Assembly: GCA_024407815.1 (NCBI GenBank)
Contig: JAKSVS010000003.1
Span: 5,165-69,164 of the forward strand
DNA from: Mycoplasmoidaceae bacterium
GTDB taxonomy: Bacteria; Bacillota_I; Bacilli_A; Mycoplasmatales; Mycoplasmoidaceae
Reading direction: 5' to 3'
Length of the DNA stretch: 64,000 nt
Shown here: positions 1 through 10,010 of the stretch, piece after piece
Layout of the letters: each line of letters starts with the position of its first letter
Position numbering within the stretch: the stretch's first letter is position 1
Program-made: the position numbers and the translations under genes
Notes under the pieces: generated by a model
What the model saw: only the letters and a program-made list of their open reading frames with translations
The model's database searches: none
What the model was told of the DNA's origin: nothing

Positions 1-1620
1 AACAAGTTCATCTCGATAGTTTAGGTATGATGGCTTAGACACTGATATTCCTGTATCTTCCCATTTAGGAACATAAACTATATGTTGATACTTAGGACTA
101 ACGGTTGCGCCGCATCCATCAAAGGCATCGCCACCCGTTGCATCAGCTTTTGTCTCACCAGGTTTAAATAAACGACAATAATGCATATAATATTCGTCAC
201 CAGTTTCGGTTTCTGAGTCACGTTCATGAATAAATACGTTACGCAAATAACGACCATCTGCAATTTGAACTGGATAGACAAATTTAAGATTTGAGAAATC
301 AATAGAATAGACTGAACTAGTTCCCCTAAAAGCATGGTCTCAAATTGATAATTGCGAAATTTTTGAGTCTGTTTTATCTGCAGCAGTGCTAGTAGAATAC
401 ATTAAATTGAATGACAGGAAGTTAATGCTTGTAAATGAAGAACAACCATCAAAAGCACCTTCGTCAATTAATAGCTTGCCATTTGTTGGAGATGGGAATG
501 TTAATTCTCCCTCAAAACCAGAACAGCCAGCAAAAGCATTCTTATAGATACAGAACTTATCGATAAGTGCACCATTAAGAGCAGAAGAGAAAACTAATCT
601 ATTGAAATTTGGACAGTTGTAGAATGCTTCTTCATCAATTTGAGTAACGTTTTTAGGAATGTACAATGTACCATTAAGTCCAGGATTGTTGCTAAAGGCA
701 TTTTTACCAATCTTTTGTAAATTTGTTTCAGAACCTTGGTGTTCTTTTTTTCCATCAAGACCATATTCGTCAAGACATAATCAGTTAATGTGGTTTCCCG
801 CACAGATTCTTGTATTAAGTGAATCGAATGCTCCATCTCGTATTTCGGTAGCTGGAACAGCAACGTTATGATCAACATCTACAACGTTGTTTGGGATAAC
901 TAATACAGTTTTGCTTTGGTCAGTCCAATCATAATTGGAGCTTGGACCTAAAATAGCAGCTGCAGTTGCCTTACCAGATCCATCTCTAGCGAATTCAATT
1001 TCAAATGGATTAGCACCAACAGATCATTGACCTTTGTCGTATGAACATACATAAGAAATTGTATCGCCAACATCAAGTTCAATTGTTGAAGTCTTAGCGA
1101 TAGTTGTCTTTATATTTTCAATAGAAACTGCATATGTAACATCAACATCAATGGCTTCATCAATTTCTGATGGGCCCCCTTCAGTCTCGTTCGTTGGAAA
1201 TATAGCAGTTGTAAAAGTAACTGTTGTTCTACTTTGTGAATCAACATCAGTAATAGGCAAATAGATTGTGTCAGATAAATCGTATGTAGTAACTAACGAT
1301 TTATCTTTAGCTGATAAACTGATGCCAAGGCAATCAGCTCATTTTGGGTAGTAAACCTCAAATGTGTCTACTGAAATACCTATCGTAGTATTAACACTTA
1401 AACCTTCAAGAGTTAAAGTAATTGTTGATAGATAAGTTGCTCTTTTTGGTCAATCATCAAGTCTGACAGAAGCGTAGTTAGTATATTGAGTATGGTCAAC
1501 AATCTTGACTTTTGAAAAACCCTTTTCTGTTGTACAAGAAGACAAAGTCGCTAGGGGGAGCAACACTAGTTGCTGCTAGCCCTAAACCAAAAAATGATGC
1601 TAATATTTTATTTTTTTCAT
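1..1620 (-). CDS. BspA-like leucine-rich-repeat surface lipoprotein, 3' partial, start out of frame
   Basis: Minus-strand lipoprotein gene running off the left edge. The second half holds BspA/LRR_5-type repeats (I-x-E-x-A-F-x-N/G-C-x-x-L-x-x-I, about every 23 residues, within roughly bases 300-880). In other bacteria and protists such repeats mediate adhesion. The signal peptide reads KNKILASFFGLGLAAT and ends in a lipobox LSSC. The ATG at 1620 is followed by A7, which gives a stop after six codons; A8 would give M-K-K-N-K-I-L-A. A second, compensating shift lies at a C5 run near 1555-1559, after which the frame stays open to base 1 with TGA as Trp. Phase-variable or mutated; the LRR call is firm, the adhesin role is inferred. 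Confidence 0.78.
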
Positions 1621-1670
1621 CGTTTTCTCCTAAATCACAAATATATTATGTAAATAAATATATATTTTTA

Positions 1671-2517
1671 TTAAAAAGATAATAGGTGAGGTACTAAGTA
1701 TACTGGTTCAGTAGAGTACTCTGAACCATCTTTTGGTTGACATGCAAAGTAGAATTTTTGGTCTTTAGATTTGTATTTTGAAACAAATTCACTAGTGAAG
1801 GTTGTGGTTGCAGTAATGTAACTATTTTCACCGCTGCCGCCACCTTCTGAGTGGGTTTCAAAGCTAGTTTTGCCAACCTCGATTTCAGCATCAGCTGCAT
1901 TGATTAAAGCAACATCTCACAATCTACCAGCTGAAAAACCGTAGCAATAAATGTTAAATGTTTGTTTTTCAGATGAACTAGCCTTAATCTCTTGTGGTGT
2001 TACACTTTCTCAAATGGTTAATTTATTAGTAACACTTAAACCATTAACATAGTCAATATGTTCTTTTCCATCAGTATCAGTATATGTTACTTTAACATCA
2101 AATGTTACTTGACTATCTTCATCCAAGATTCCCTCCGAAAATCGAAACAAGAAATTGACCTTTATTAGTTGAAGTTGTTCATGTAAGACTATTAAAATCA
2201 ATCTTAGTATGATATTGAAAATCATCACCAAAATCTTTGAACCGACCACCAGTGTGCTTTTGGTTTAATATTTCAATATTAAAATCTGTTTTGCTGGCAA
2301 CTTTTATGCCATCAGCAACACTAAAATCAAATGTCGCAATTGGGTCTAAATTTGTCCCTATAGTTTCATCATTTAATTCAATGTTTTTCTCGTCAACAGT
2401 AATGGTATTATCACCTTGTTGTTCTGGGTTACACGAACAGCCAGTTAGAACAACGATCGGACTAACAGTAGCAAGTGCCGATGATGTTGCAAAAATTATC
2501 TTAAATTTATTTTTCAT
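1671..2517 (-). pseudogene. Frameshifted surface lipoprotein
   Basis: Starts M-K-N-K-F-K-I-I-F-A-T with a hydrophobic signal and lipobox VLTGC, then Cys-rich and acidic sequence. The first frame meets TAG at 2113-2115 after about 134 codons. The rest of a coherent secreted domain (DEDSQVTFDVKVTYTDTDG onward, ending PVYLVPHLLS) is in a second frame, so one base has been gained or two lost between about 2120 and 2180, near a GGAGGG run. The downstream part resembles a beta-rich extracellular domain. No family recognised. It sits tail to head behind the BspA-like gene in a surface-protein block. Either a decayed gene or a reversible switch. Confidence 0.65.
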
Positions 2518-2613
2518 ACATACCTTTCAATGTACTAATAGTTTATCGCATACGAAAAAAAATAAAAAATGTCGCCTATTTATAGGCGGCACTTTAATTG
2601 ATTTAAGGTTAGA

Positions 2614-3113
2614 TTATTTACCTTCAAATAGGTTTGGTCTTAGACTAAGTTTGTAGTTAAAGTAGCCAGTAATTGTAGCGAATGCTAAAGCCATTCAGCT
2701 CAATACCTTTGGAGACATATAAATTTTCATACCGCCAGCAACATCAGTTATAGTCTTACCATGCATAAATATTGCAAATGCAGCAAGTAGAATAACTACA
2801 AAGTTAATAATTTCAAGAACGAAAAGTATTAATGTTGTTTTATTCTTTTTGATTTCTGGGTAAGTTCAAAGAGTAATTAAGCAGAATTTGGCACAAGCTA
2901 AAGCAGCAGCAACGATTAATAATGCAAAGTATGGAGCAGCAACAGCTCATCTAATTGTAACTTTGGTTTGATCAATATCAAAGAATCCATAATTAGCTGA
3001 ACCAAAATACTTTTCAATAGCGAATGCTGCTATAACAAGAACGAAAATTAATATTGATGCACCAATGTTAATTGTTTTCTTTATAGAAGCATCATTTAGT
3101 TTTATTTTTTCAT
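2614..3113 (-). pseudogene. Four-helix membrane protein, start out of frame at an A6 tract
   Basis: Encodes about 165 residues with four hydrophobic segments (around NIGASILIFVLVIAAFAI, APYFALLIVAAALACA, TLILFVLEIINFVVILLAAFA and VLSWMALAFATITGYF), a short cytoplasmic Lys-rich start and the C-terminus LRPNLFEGK. A good ribosome site (TAGGAG) precedes ATG 3113-3111, but ATG-A6 leads to TAA at codon 4. One more A would give M-K-K-I-K-L-N-D-A in the long frame, which has no other start. This is the same defect as in the lipoprotein at 1620. Function unknown. Confidence 0.6.
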
Positions 3114-3240
3114 TTTTTTCTCCTAAATAATATGAATAAAACCCTCACAAAATATTAAGCAAGAATTAATTTTCGTATATATATATTATTCATAAAGTAA
3201 TTATAACTAAGAATGCTAAAATGACCAAATATTTTTTAAA

Positions 3241-3272
3241 TAAAAACCTAGCCCACTCCGTTAGGCTAGGTC
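3241..3272 (-). terminator. Rho-independent terminator of tRNA-Arg
   Basis: On the minus strand the stem ACCTAGCC/GGCTAGGT with a loop is followed by TTTTTATTT, directly after the tRNA 3' end. Confidence 0.75.
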
Positions 3273-3277
3273 TTTAA

Positions 3278-3354
3278 TGGCGCGCCAGAGAGGATTCGAA
3301 CCTCCGACCACGCGCTTAGAAGGCGCGTACTCTATCCAACTGAGCTACTGGCAC
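3278..3354 (-). tRNA. tRNA-Arg (anticodon UCU)
   Basis: Cloverleaf of 77 bases on the minus strand. The acceptor GTGCCAG pairs with CTGGCGC, discriminator G is followed by an encoded CCA, the anticodon loop is CTTCTAA with anticodon TCT, and the T-loop is TTCGAAT. It reads AGA/AGG codons, AGA being the major Arg codon in this A+T-rich genome. Confidence 0.96.
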
Positions 3355-3450
3355 ATTTAATAATTATATATTACAATATTTTTTGTTATATGTTATTAAA
3401 AAATTAACAATTTAATACTTTATAATGTATTAACTTAAAAGAGGTACAAA

Positions 3451-4773
3451 ATGAAAGTATTATCTACAAATGTAAAAGGTAATGATACAGTTTTTCAAGT
3501 TGAATTAGATAGCAAGATTTGAAAATCAGCTTTAGCTAAAGAAAAGAAAAATATAGCTAAAAATATTACAATCCAAGGTTTTAGAAAAGGTCATGTTCCG
3601 CAAGCGGAAATAGATAAAAGAGTATCTGATACAGAAGTAGCAATGCGTGCTCTTGAATCTTTACAAAACAAACTTGTAGAAGAACTTTTCAAAACAAAAG
3701 AATTCCAAGAATCTGATTGTTTAGATTCTATTAGCAATCTAAAAGTAATAAAGTTTGCACCAACACCAGTTATTGATGTATCTGTTGAACTTGTACCAAA
3801 GGTATCTGATTTTAGCACTAAAGATATAAAGGATATAACAATCCCTGCTTTTGTTGAACCAACAATCAAGGACGAAATGGTTAAACAACGAATAAGGATG
3901 ATGATTAGACAAGATGCAATGGTTTCAATCAAAAAAGATGGCACTGTCGCTAAAGGCGACATTGCTGTAATTGATTTTAAAGGCTTTGTTGATAACAAAC
4001 CATTTAAAGGTGGTGAAGGTAAAAACTACGAACTAGAAATTGGTTCAAAATCATTCATTGATAATTTTGAAGATCAATTAATAGGCTGTAAAAAAGGTGA
4101 CAAAAAAGATGTTAATGTAACCTTCCCTAAAGAATATGGAAGCAAAGAACTTGCTGGTAAACCAGCAAAGTTTGAAGTAGTTATTAAGGAAGTAAAACAA
4201 ATTGAATATCCAAAAATAACTAAAGATTATTGCAAAAAATTCATGGTGGACTGTGCTAACATGCAAGAGCTAGAAGCTCATGTCAAAGATTTATTTAGAC
4301 AAGAAGCAGTTATGAAGCACCAAGATACTTCATTAAGAATAATTAATGAAGCTATCAGCAAAAAAGCAAAACTAAACTACTTTCCAAAAAGTTTAATTGA
4401 AATGCACAAAAACCAAATTCTTCAACAATGAGAACAAGAAGCTCACAGATACGGTATTAAAACTCTTCAAGAGTTTAAAAAACGTATGGGTGTTGATGAA
4501 GCTAAATTCAATGAAACAATCGAAAGCCAAGCAAAAAGTAATTTAATAGTATCATTAACATTAGATATGTTAAAGGATGAATATAAGCTTAAAGCAACTG
4601 AAGCTGAACTTAAAGATTATCAAGATAAATTAGCTAGATATCTAGGCGATGCTAAGAAAGCTAAAGAATACTACGAAAAAAATAAAGAAGTAGCTGAACA
4701 AACAGTAATTAGAGACCAATTACTTAAAAAAATAGTTCAGGAAGCTAAGAAAGAAACAAAAAAAGTTAAGTAA
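3451..4773 (+). CDS. tig: Trigger factor, ribosome-associated chaperone and prolyl isomerase
   Basis: 440 aa. The N-terminal ribosome-binding domain has the signature G-F-R-K-G-H-V-P (about residues 47-54). A central FKBP-type PPIase domain follows (VIDFKGFVDNKPFKGGEGKN, about 170-190), then a C-terminal helical chaperone region rich in Lys/Glu. Three TGA Trp codons interrupt the frame under the standard code. Start ATG has GAGG eight bases upstream. It binds nascent chains at the ribosome exit tunnel. Monocistronic: its own terminator separates it from the HrcA-controlled lon gene. Confidence 0.97.
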
Positions 4774-4780
4774 AAATAAA

Positions 4781-4805
4781 GAACATACGTAAGTATGTTT
4801 TTTTA
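4781..4805 (+). terminator. Terminator after tig
   Basis: Seven-bp stem AACATAC/GTATGTT with loop GTAA, followed by T6. Confidence 0.8.
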
Positions 4806-4821
4806 TTAAAAGTGAAAAAAA

Positions 4822-4848
4822 TTAGCACTCTAACCAAAAAAGTGCTAA
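4822..4848 (+). promoter_or_regulatory. CIRCE operator (HrcA site) upstream of lon
   Basis: TTAGCACTC, nine bases, AAGTGCTAA: one mismatch from the consensus TTAGCACTC-N9-GAGTGCTAA. It lies 22 bases before the lon start. HrcA-CIRCE control of lon, clpB and dnaK/dnaJ is known in mycoplasmas, so lon is probably heat inducible. Confidence 0.9.
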
Positions 4849-4870
4849 AATAGTAATATGGAGGTTATTT

Positions 4871-7240
4871 ATGAAGAATAACAACGCTAAAAACATCTTA
4901 ATTACTCGCGGAGTAATTTGTTTTCCTAATATCGAAAAAGAAATTGAGATAGCTCGTGAAGCATCAATTAATGCAATTAATGATGCATATGATAACGGTA
5001 ATAAAGAAATTATTATTACCGCCCAAATCAATCCAAAGCTTGATTCGATTAAGAAAATTGATGATATCTATAATATTGGAGTTAAAGCAAAAATAACAAA
5101 GATAGCAAAAACAGATGATGGTATGACAGTAACTGTCAAACCATCTTCAAGAGTATTAATTAATGCCATTGCTATTGATGAAGCAAAGAAGAACATTAAA
5201 TGTCAGTACACAGAAATTAATGATCTTCAATTATATAAAGTACAAGAATCAAAAGAATTTGATACTGCATTAGAATTACTAAATAGATATGATGCTAAAA
5301 TAACTGCTAAAATTAGAGACATCATTATCGAAAATGAAAAGAAAGGTAAAACTAATAATTTTATTGATATTGTTTATGAAATAATTAATGCCCTACCAGT
5401 TCATTTCGATCAAAAACAACAAATTTTAGCGCTAAATACTTTAGCGCTTAAGATTGATGCTTTAACTAACTTACTAGCTAATCCAACTGATTTAACTAAA
5501 GTAGAAAAAGATATCAACAAAAAGTTAAATGATAATTTAAATAAACAACAGAGAGAATTCTATCTTCGTGAGAAGATGAGAACAATTAAAGAAGAACTTG
5601 GTGAAATTTCTTCATCAGCTAATGATTCAACTAAGTTTAGACATAAACTTAGAACAAATCCTTATCCAAAACACATAAAGGAAAAACTAGAATCAGAAAT
5701 TAACCACCTTGAATCATCCAATCCACAAGAATCACCAATGATTAGAAATTACATTGAGTGATTACTAAACATTCCTTGGTGACAAGAATCTAAAGATAAT
5801 GATGATTTTAACAAGGTTAAACTAACATTAGATACTAGTCACTACGGTCTAGAAAAAGTAAAAGAAAGAATAATTGAATATTTAGCTGTTAGAGCTAAAT
5901 CAAGAAATACTAAAGCACCAATTATTTGTTTAGTTGGCCCTCCTGGTGTTGGTAAATCATCACTAGCTAAATCAATAGCTGATGCCCTAAACAAACCATT
6001 TGTCAAAATGGCTCTTGGTGGTGTAAAAGATGAATCAGAAATTAGAGGACATCGAAGAACCTATTTAGGTTCAATGCCTGGCCGAATCATTAAAGCAATG
6101 AAAAAAGCAGGGGTTGTTAACCCACTATTCTTATTGGATGAAATTGATAAGATGGCTTCTGATATGCGTGGCGATCCAGCATCTGCGATGCTAGAAGTTC
6201 TTGACCCAGAACAAAATTCTAAATTTAGTGATAACTATATTGAAGAAGATTATGACTTATCAAAAGTAATGTTCGTCGCAACAGCTAACTATGCTGGACA
6301 AATTCCTGCGGCATTATATGACCGTCTTGAAATAATTGAATTAACTTCATATACTGAACTAGAAAAGTTAGCTATTGCTAAAAAGTATTTAATACCAATG
6401 GTATTAAAAGATTGTGGCCTAACAACCAAAGATTTATCTTTCGATGACGATGCCCTAATGTTTATCATTAGACACTACACTCAAGAAGCGGGTGTTCGTG
6501 AGCTTGAAAGAATGATAAGAAAAATTGCTCGAAAACATGTTGTTGAGCAAATATCTAGCAAGAAAAAAACTGCTAAACATATTGACAAAGCTGCAGCAAA
6601 ACTTTATCTTGATAAAGAAATATATGAATATAACATCAAAGAAAAAACAAACATTCCAGGTGTAGTAAATGGTATGGCTTATACCTCAGCCGGTGGTGAC
6701 TTACTGCAAATTGAAGTAACTCACTACAAAGGCAAAGGCAACGTTTCCATAACTGGAAACTTGAAAGAAACAATGAAGGAATCAGCACAAGTTGCTCTTG
6801 CCTTTGTTAAAGCCAATGCCAAGAAGTTTGGATTGGAAAAAATCGATTTTTCTAAAATCGATATCCATATCCATGTACCAACAGGTGGTATTCCTAAAGA
6901 TGGACCTTCAGCAGGTGTAACATTAACTACAGCGATAATTTCTGCCCTATCAGACCGACCAGTTAAATCAACATTATCAATGACTGGAGAAATTACCTTA
7001 AGAGGTAAAGTATTAATAATTGGTGGAGTTAAGGAAAAGACAATCTCAGCAGTTCGTGGTGGTGTCAACACAATAATTATTCCAGCAAGAGATGAACGTT
7101 ATCTAAAAGATGTTCCTCAAGAAGTAAAAGAAAAAATAACTGTTTATCTTGTTGAACACTATGATGAAATTTACAACATTGTCTTTAATGGTAAACCATT
7201 AAAAACAACTAAGATAATTAAAGGAAAGTTGGCTAAATAA
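4871..7240 (+). CDS. lon: ATP-dependent protease Lon
   Basis: 789 aa, normal Lon length. It has an N-terminal substrate-binding domain (about 1-200), a coiled region, an AAA+ module with Walker A GPPGVGKSS (about residue 356) and Walker B LFLLDEIDKM, and a C-terminal Ser-Lys protease with the catalytic Ser in PKDGPSAGV and a Lys in RGKVLIIGGVKEK. It degrades misfolded and regulatory proteins and is the main cytosolic protease where ClpP is absent. TGA Trp codons occur near 5759 and 5780. Preceded by CIRCE and a GGAGG site. The stop overlaps the start of the thioesterase gene by one base, so the two are translationally coupled. Confidence 0.98.
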
Positions 7241-7620
7241 TGGAACTTAAAGAAGGTTTGTTATTTGAAAAAACGCTAAAAGTGACACCAGAAATGTCAG
7301 CAATTAAAGTTGGTTCTGGTCTGGTTGATGTTTTTGCTACACCAAGCTTAATTACTTTTGTTGAACAAACTTGTTCACAAGCAATAGCACCAGCCTTAGA
7401 AAAAGATGAGGTAACAGTTGGCGTGGAAGTCAATGCGAAGCATATGGCTCCAAGTAAAATCGGAGCAATTGTTAAGTGCAGCGCAAGGATTCTACAGATC
7501 GCTAAAAATAAAATATTATTCACCTGCGTTGTGACTGATAATGATAAGATGGTCGCAATAGTCAGTCACACAAGATGCAGAGTAAATAAAGAAAAGTTTT
7601 TAGCTAATTTAAATAAGTAA
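7240..7620 (+). CDS. FlK-like hot-dog acyl-CoA thioesterase
   Basis: 126 aa hot-dog protein resembling the fluoroacetyl-CoA thioesterase (FlK) family. The Thr/Glu pair of the active site appears in VFATPSLITFVEQTC and the His in VNAKHMAPSKIG. Such enzymes hydrolyse short or unusual acyl-CoAs. It overlaps the lon stop (TAATG), giving co-transcription with a heat-shock gene, and is followed by a 45-bp hairpin repeat that may end the transcript. Substrate unknown. With the acyl-ligase cluster at 28-36 kb it shows that acyl-thioester chemistry is available here (inference). Confidence 0.8.
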   Translation: MELKEGLLFEKTLKVTPEMSAIKVGSGLVDVFATPSLITFVEQTCSQAIAPALEKDEVTVGVEVNAKHMAPSKIGAIVKCSARILQIAKNKILFTCVVTDNDKMVAIVSHTRCRVNKEKFLANLNK

Positions 7621-7631
7621 AATTAAAAAAT

Positions 7632-7675
7632 AAATTTGTCGTAAGCCCCATAAAATAAGGCCGTACGACAAATTT
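7632..7675 (+). repeat. Dispersed 45-bp hairpin repeat, copy 1
   Basis: Terminal inverted repeat AAATTTGTCGT/ACGACAAATTT around a conserved asymmetric core (AAGCCC...AAAAT..GGCCG). Followed by an A+T tract with T8, so it probably also terminates the lon-thioesterase transcript. Copies 2 and 3 are at 8120 and 25322. Confidence 0.8.
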
Positions 7676-7737
7676 TTATTTTTTTTCGGAAATTTTCCTA
7701 TTTTTCGCAAAAGTATAAGTAGAAAGGAGTAATAAAT

Positions 7738-8085
7738 ATGGCTTTGCCATCTACAAGTATTTCCAAAACAGAGTTCCGTAAAAACTATAATGTAGTTAAA
7801 ATATTAACTGACAAAATAGAAATCATGAAACAACTAGAAACTTTTAATCCAACTAATCAAGCAGTAGCTTTTGCTATCAAAAAACAACACGGAGTTACAC
7901 TAGGTGACGTTATTGTTGCGCTTGAAAACGTCGTGAAACGACTTGATAAAATTGAATCTAGACTTGTCAGTTTAGAGGAAAATCAGAAAAAAGATCATGA
8001 ACTGTTATTAAAAGTTCAAGAAAATCAAGCAAAAGATCATGATTTGCTAGCTCGGGTTATCAAATTAAATAACCTAAAACATTAA
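7738..8085 (+). CDS. Small coiled-coil protein of a repeated family
   Basis: 115 aa, no signal peptide. An N-terminal globular part (about 1-60) is followed by a coiled coil with a near-repeat of E-N-Q-x-K-D-H-x-L-L (about 80-105) and the tail RVIKLNNLKH. A truncated relative with the same tail ends at 40040, so this is a multicopy family. Strong ribosome site AAAGGAG seven bases before ATG. The 100-base leader, including the hairpin repeat, is almost duplicated before the next gene. Some features recall mycoplasma DUF16-type coiled-coil families, but I cannot assign it. Function unknown. Confidence 0.7.
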   Translation: MALPSTSISKTEFRKNYNVVKILTDKIEIMKQLETFNPTNQAVAFAIKKQHGVTLGDVIVALENVVKRLDKIESRLVSLEENQKKDHELLLKVQENQAKDHDLLARVIKLNNLKH

Positions 8086-8119
8086 AAAAACAGCAATTTT
8101 TGCTTAATTTTTGAAAAAT

Positions 8120-8164
8120 AAATTTGTCGTAAGCCCGCATAAAATGAGGCCGGACGACAAATTT
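8120..8164 (+). repeat. Dispersed 45-bp hairpin repeat, copy 2
   Basis: Same 11-bp terminal inverted repeats as copy 1, core AAGCCCGCATAAAATGAGG. Followed by T-rich sequence and a leader (GAAGTATAAGTAGGAGG) that closely matches the one after copy 1. Confidence 0.8.
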
Positions 8165-8214
8165 TTAATTTTTTTTGGAAATTTTTTGGTTTTTGGGAGA
8201 AGTATAAGTAGGAG

Positions 8215-8457
8215 GTGATAAAAATTAGAAAACTTTCTTGTATTGAAAAGCGAAGAACTAATGCTGGATCATTCTATGCTATTGCTTTAGGCATAGACAT
8301 ACTTGTATCAACAATTTCTAGCTTAGTTATGAACTCAGTTTCAATGGCCAAAGGCCAAACACAGACAAGTTCTGATGTAAACTACGGTTATCGTAGAACA
8401 ACAGTAATGCGTCTGTCTCCAGTACCAAGTAGAAGTTCAATTTCTATAATTGGTTAA
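8215..8457 (+). CDS. Small hydrophobic peptide, unusual start codon
   Basis: About 77-80 residues: a basic N-terminus (RKLSCIEKRRTN), one hydrophobic segment (FYAIALGIDILVSTISSLVM) and a Ser/Arg-rich tail. No family recognised; a secreted or membrane peptide, possibly bacteriocin-like, is a guess. A perfect anti-16S match AGGAGGTGAT covers the GTG at 8215, which is therefore a poor start. By alignment with the duplicated leader of the previous gene, initiation should fall at ATT 8225, a rare start or a mutated ATG. Could be a decaying gene. Confidence 0.45.
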   Translation: MIKIRKLSCIEKRRTNAGSFYAIALGIDILVSTISSLVMNSVSMAKGQTQTSSDVNYGYRRTTVMRLSPVPSRSSISIIG

Positions 8458-8554
8458 ACATAAAATTTTTGAAGATTGAAATATTTGTGATGCTCTTTAT
8501 CAGCATAGTCATTTTTGATGGCGAAAGCCATCTCCTACCTCTGAGTATAAATTG

Positions 8555-8591
8555 AGTAAAAGTATTTAATACTTTTACTTTTTTTTATTTT
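8555..8591 (+). terminator. Strong terminator before rpoD
   Basis: Ten-bp stem AGTAAAAGTA/TACTTTTACT with a five-base loop, followed by T8. Confidence 0.85.
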
Positions 8592-8627
8592 GCGAGTATA
8601 ATATTACAACTAAGGATACCTTAATTA

Positions 8628-10010
8628 ATGGCTAAAAAAGTTAAAAAAGCAAAAAAAGTAGCAAAAAAGAAAGCTACTAAAAAATCTGCTGTCAAAAAAA
8701 ATAAGAAAAAACCAAGCAAAACAGCAAAGAAACCTGTTGCTAAAGCGCAAAAGGTTTCTAAAAAGAAAGCTGCCAATACAAATAAAAACCAAAAAGCAAA
8801 GCAACAAGTAAATAAGATTCAAATTCTTGAATCTTTTACTAAACACAAACAAATATCTGAATTTGAATTTAAAGACATAGAAAAGAAAATTATTCAAACA
8901 GTTCAACTTAAAAAAAGAAGTAGAAATGTTGTTGTTTTAAACAAGATTTTCTCTGAGTTTGGTAGTTATGAACTAACAAAAGAATTAACACAAAGATTGT
9001 TTAACGATATCGTTAAACAAGGAATTACCATCAAGGGTTTTGAAGGTAAAACATACTTTACTATAAAAGAAGCTGAAAAGATCCTTGCTGGACAAAAATC
9101 ACAAAAAGTATCAAAGATCGCCACACACGGAAATAGTGGCGATCCAAATGGAATTAAGTCGTTCTTATCATCTCTTGGTCAATCAAAAATGTTATCAGCT
9201 GAAGAAGAAGTTGAAATAGCCAAGATGCTTGACAGCGATAATGAACTTGAAAGAAAGTACGCTATTGATCAATTAGTTACAAGTAACTTGCGTTTGGTAA
9301 CTTCAATTGCTAAGAAATTCTTAAATCGTGGTATTGAATTTGACGACTTAATTCAAGAAGGTACTATGGGTTTAATGAAGGCGATAAATAAATTTGATTA
9401 TCGTCTTGGACATAAGTTTTCAACATATGCAACATGATGAATTAGACAAGCAATAACAAGAGCAATCTCTGATCAATCGAAGATTATTAGAATTCCTGCT
9501 CACATGATTGAAACAATTCATCGTGTTACAAATGCTGAAAAAGAATTGATGCAAAGGTTGGGTCGAACACCAACTATTGATGAAATAACTGAAAAACTTG
9601 GTGGTCAAGCCGCAGGCTTTACTTCAAGAAATGTTGCCAACATTAAGCGTATCCATATTGACCCAGTATCTTTAGATAAGACTGTTGGTTCTGATGATGA
9701 CAGCCAAATCTCTGACTTTGTCAAGGAAGATGTTTTAACATCCCCAGTTCAATTTACTAAAGAAGCATTATTGAAAGAAGACATTGATCAACTATTCAGT
9801 GTAACTTTAACTCCTGAAGAGCAAAAAATTATGCGTATGAGATATGGCCTTTGGCCTTATAAATACGTTTACTCATTAGATGAAGTTTCTTCAACACTTC
9901 GTATGCCTCGTGAACAAGTTAGACAAATTGAAGCGAAGGCTACAAGAAAACTAAAACACCCATCTAAATCTAAAAAATTAAGAAGTTATATCCTCGATGA
10001 ACAGAATTAA
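8628..10010 (+). CDS. rpoD: RNA polymerase primary sigma factor
   Basis: 460 aa. The first 60 residues are a Lys/Ala-rich basic tail with many AAxKK repeats. Region 1.2 ([14 protein letters not shown]) follows, then regions 2.1-2.4 ([49 protein letters not shown]), region 3 and region 4 ([14 protein letters not shown]... [13 protein letters not shown]). The conserved Trp pair in 2.3 is TGA-TGA. Promoter TATAAT at 8597-8602. Its C-terminus overlaps trmK by 14 bases, the common rpoD-trmK-NIF3 arrangement of Firmicutes and mollicutes. Confidence 0.97.

Noticed and set aside
3591..3998. Antisense ORF inside tig and similar reverse ORFs in lon, ftsZ and leuS
   Set aside because: They are shadows of conserved genes with no ribosome sites or recognisable products.
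8215..8217. GTG as start of the small peptide
   Set aside because: It lies within the Shine-Dalgarno sequence itself, leaving no room for a ribosome site.
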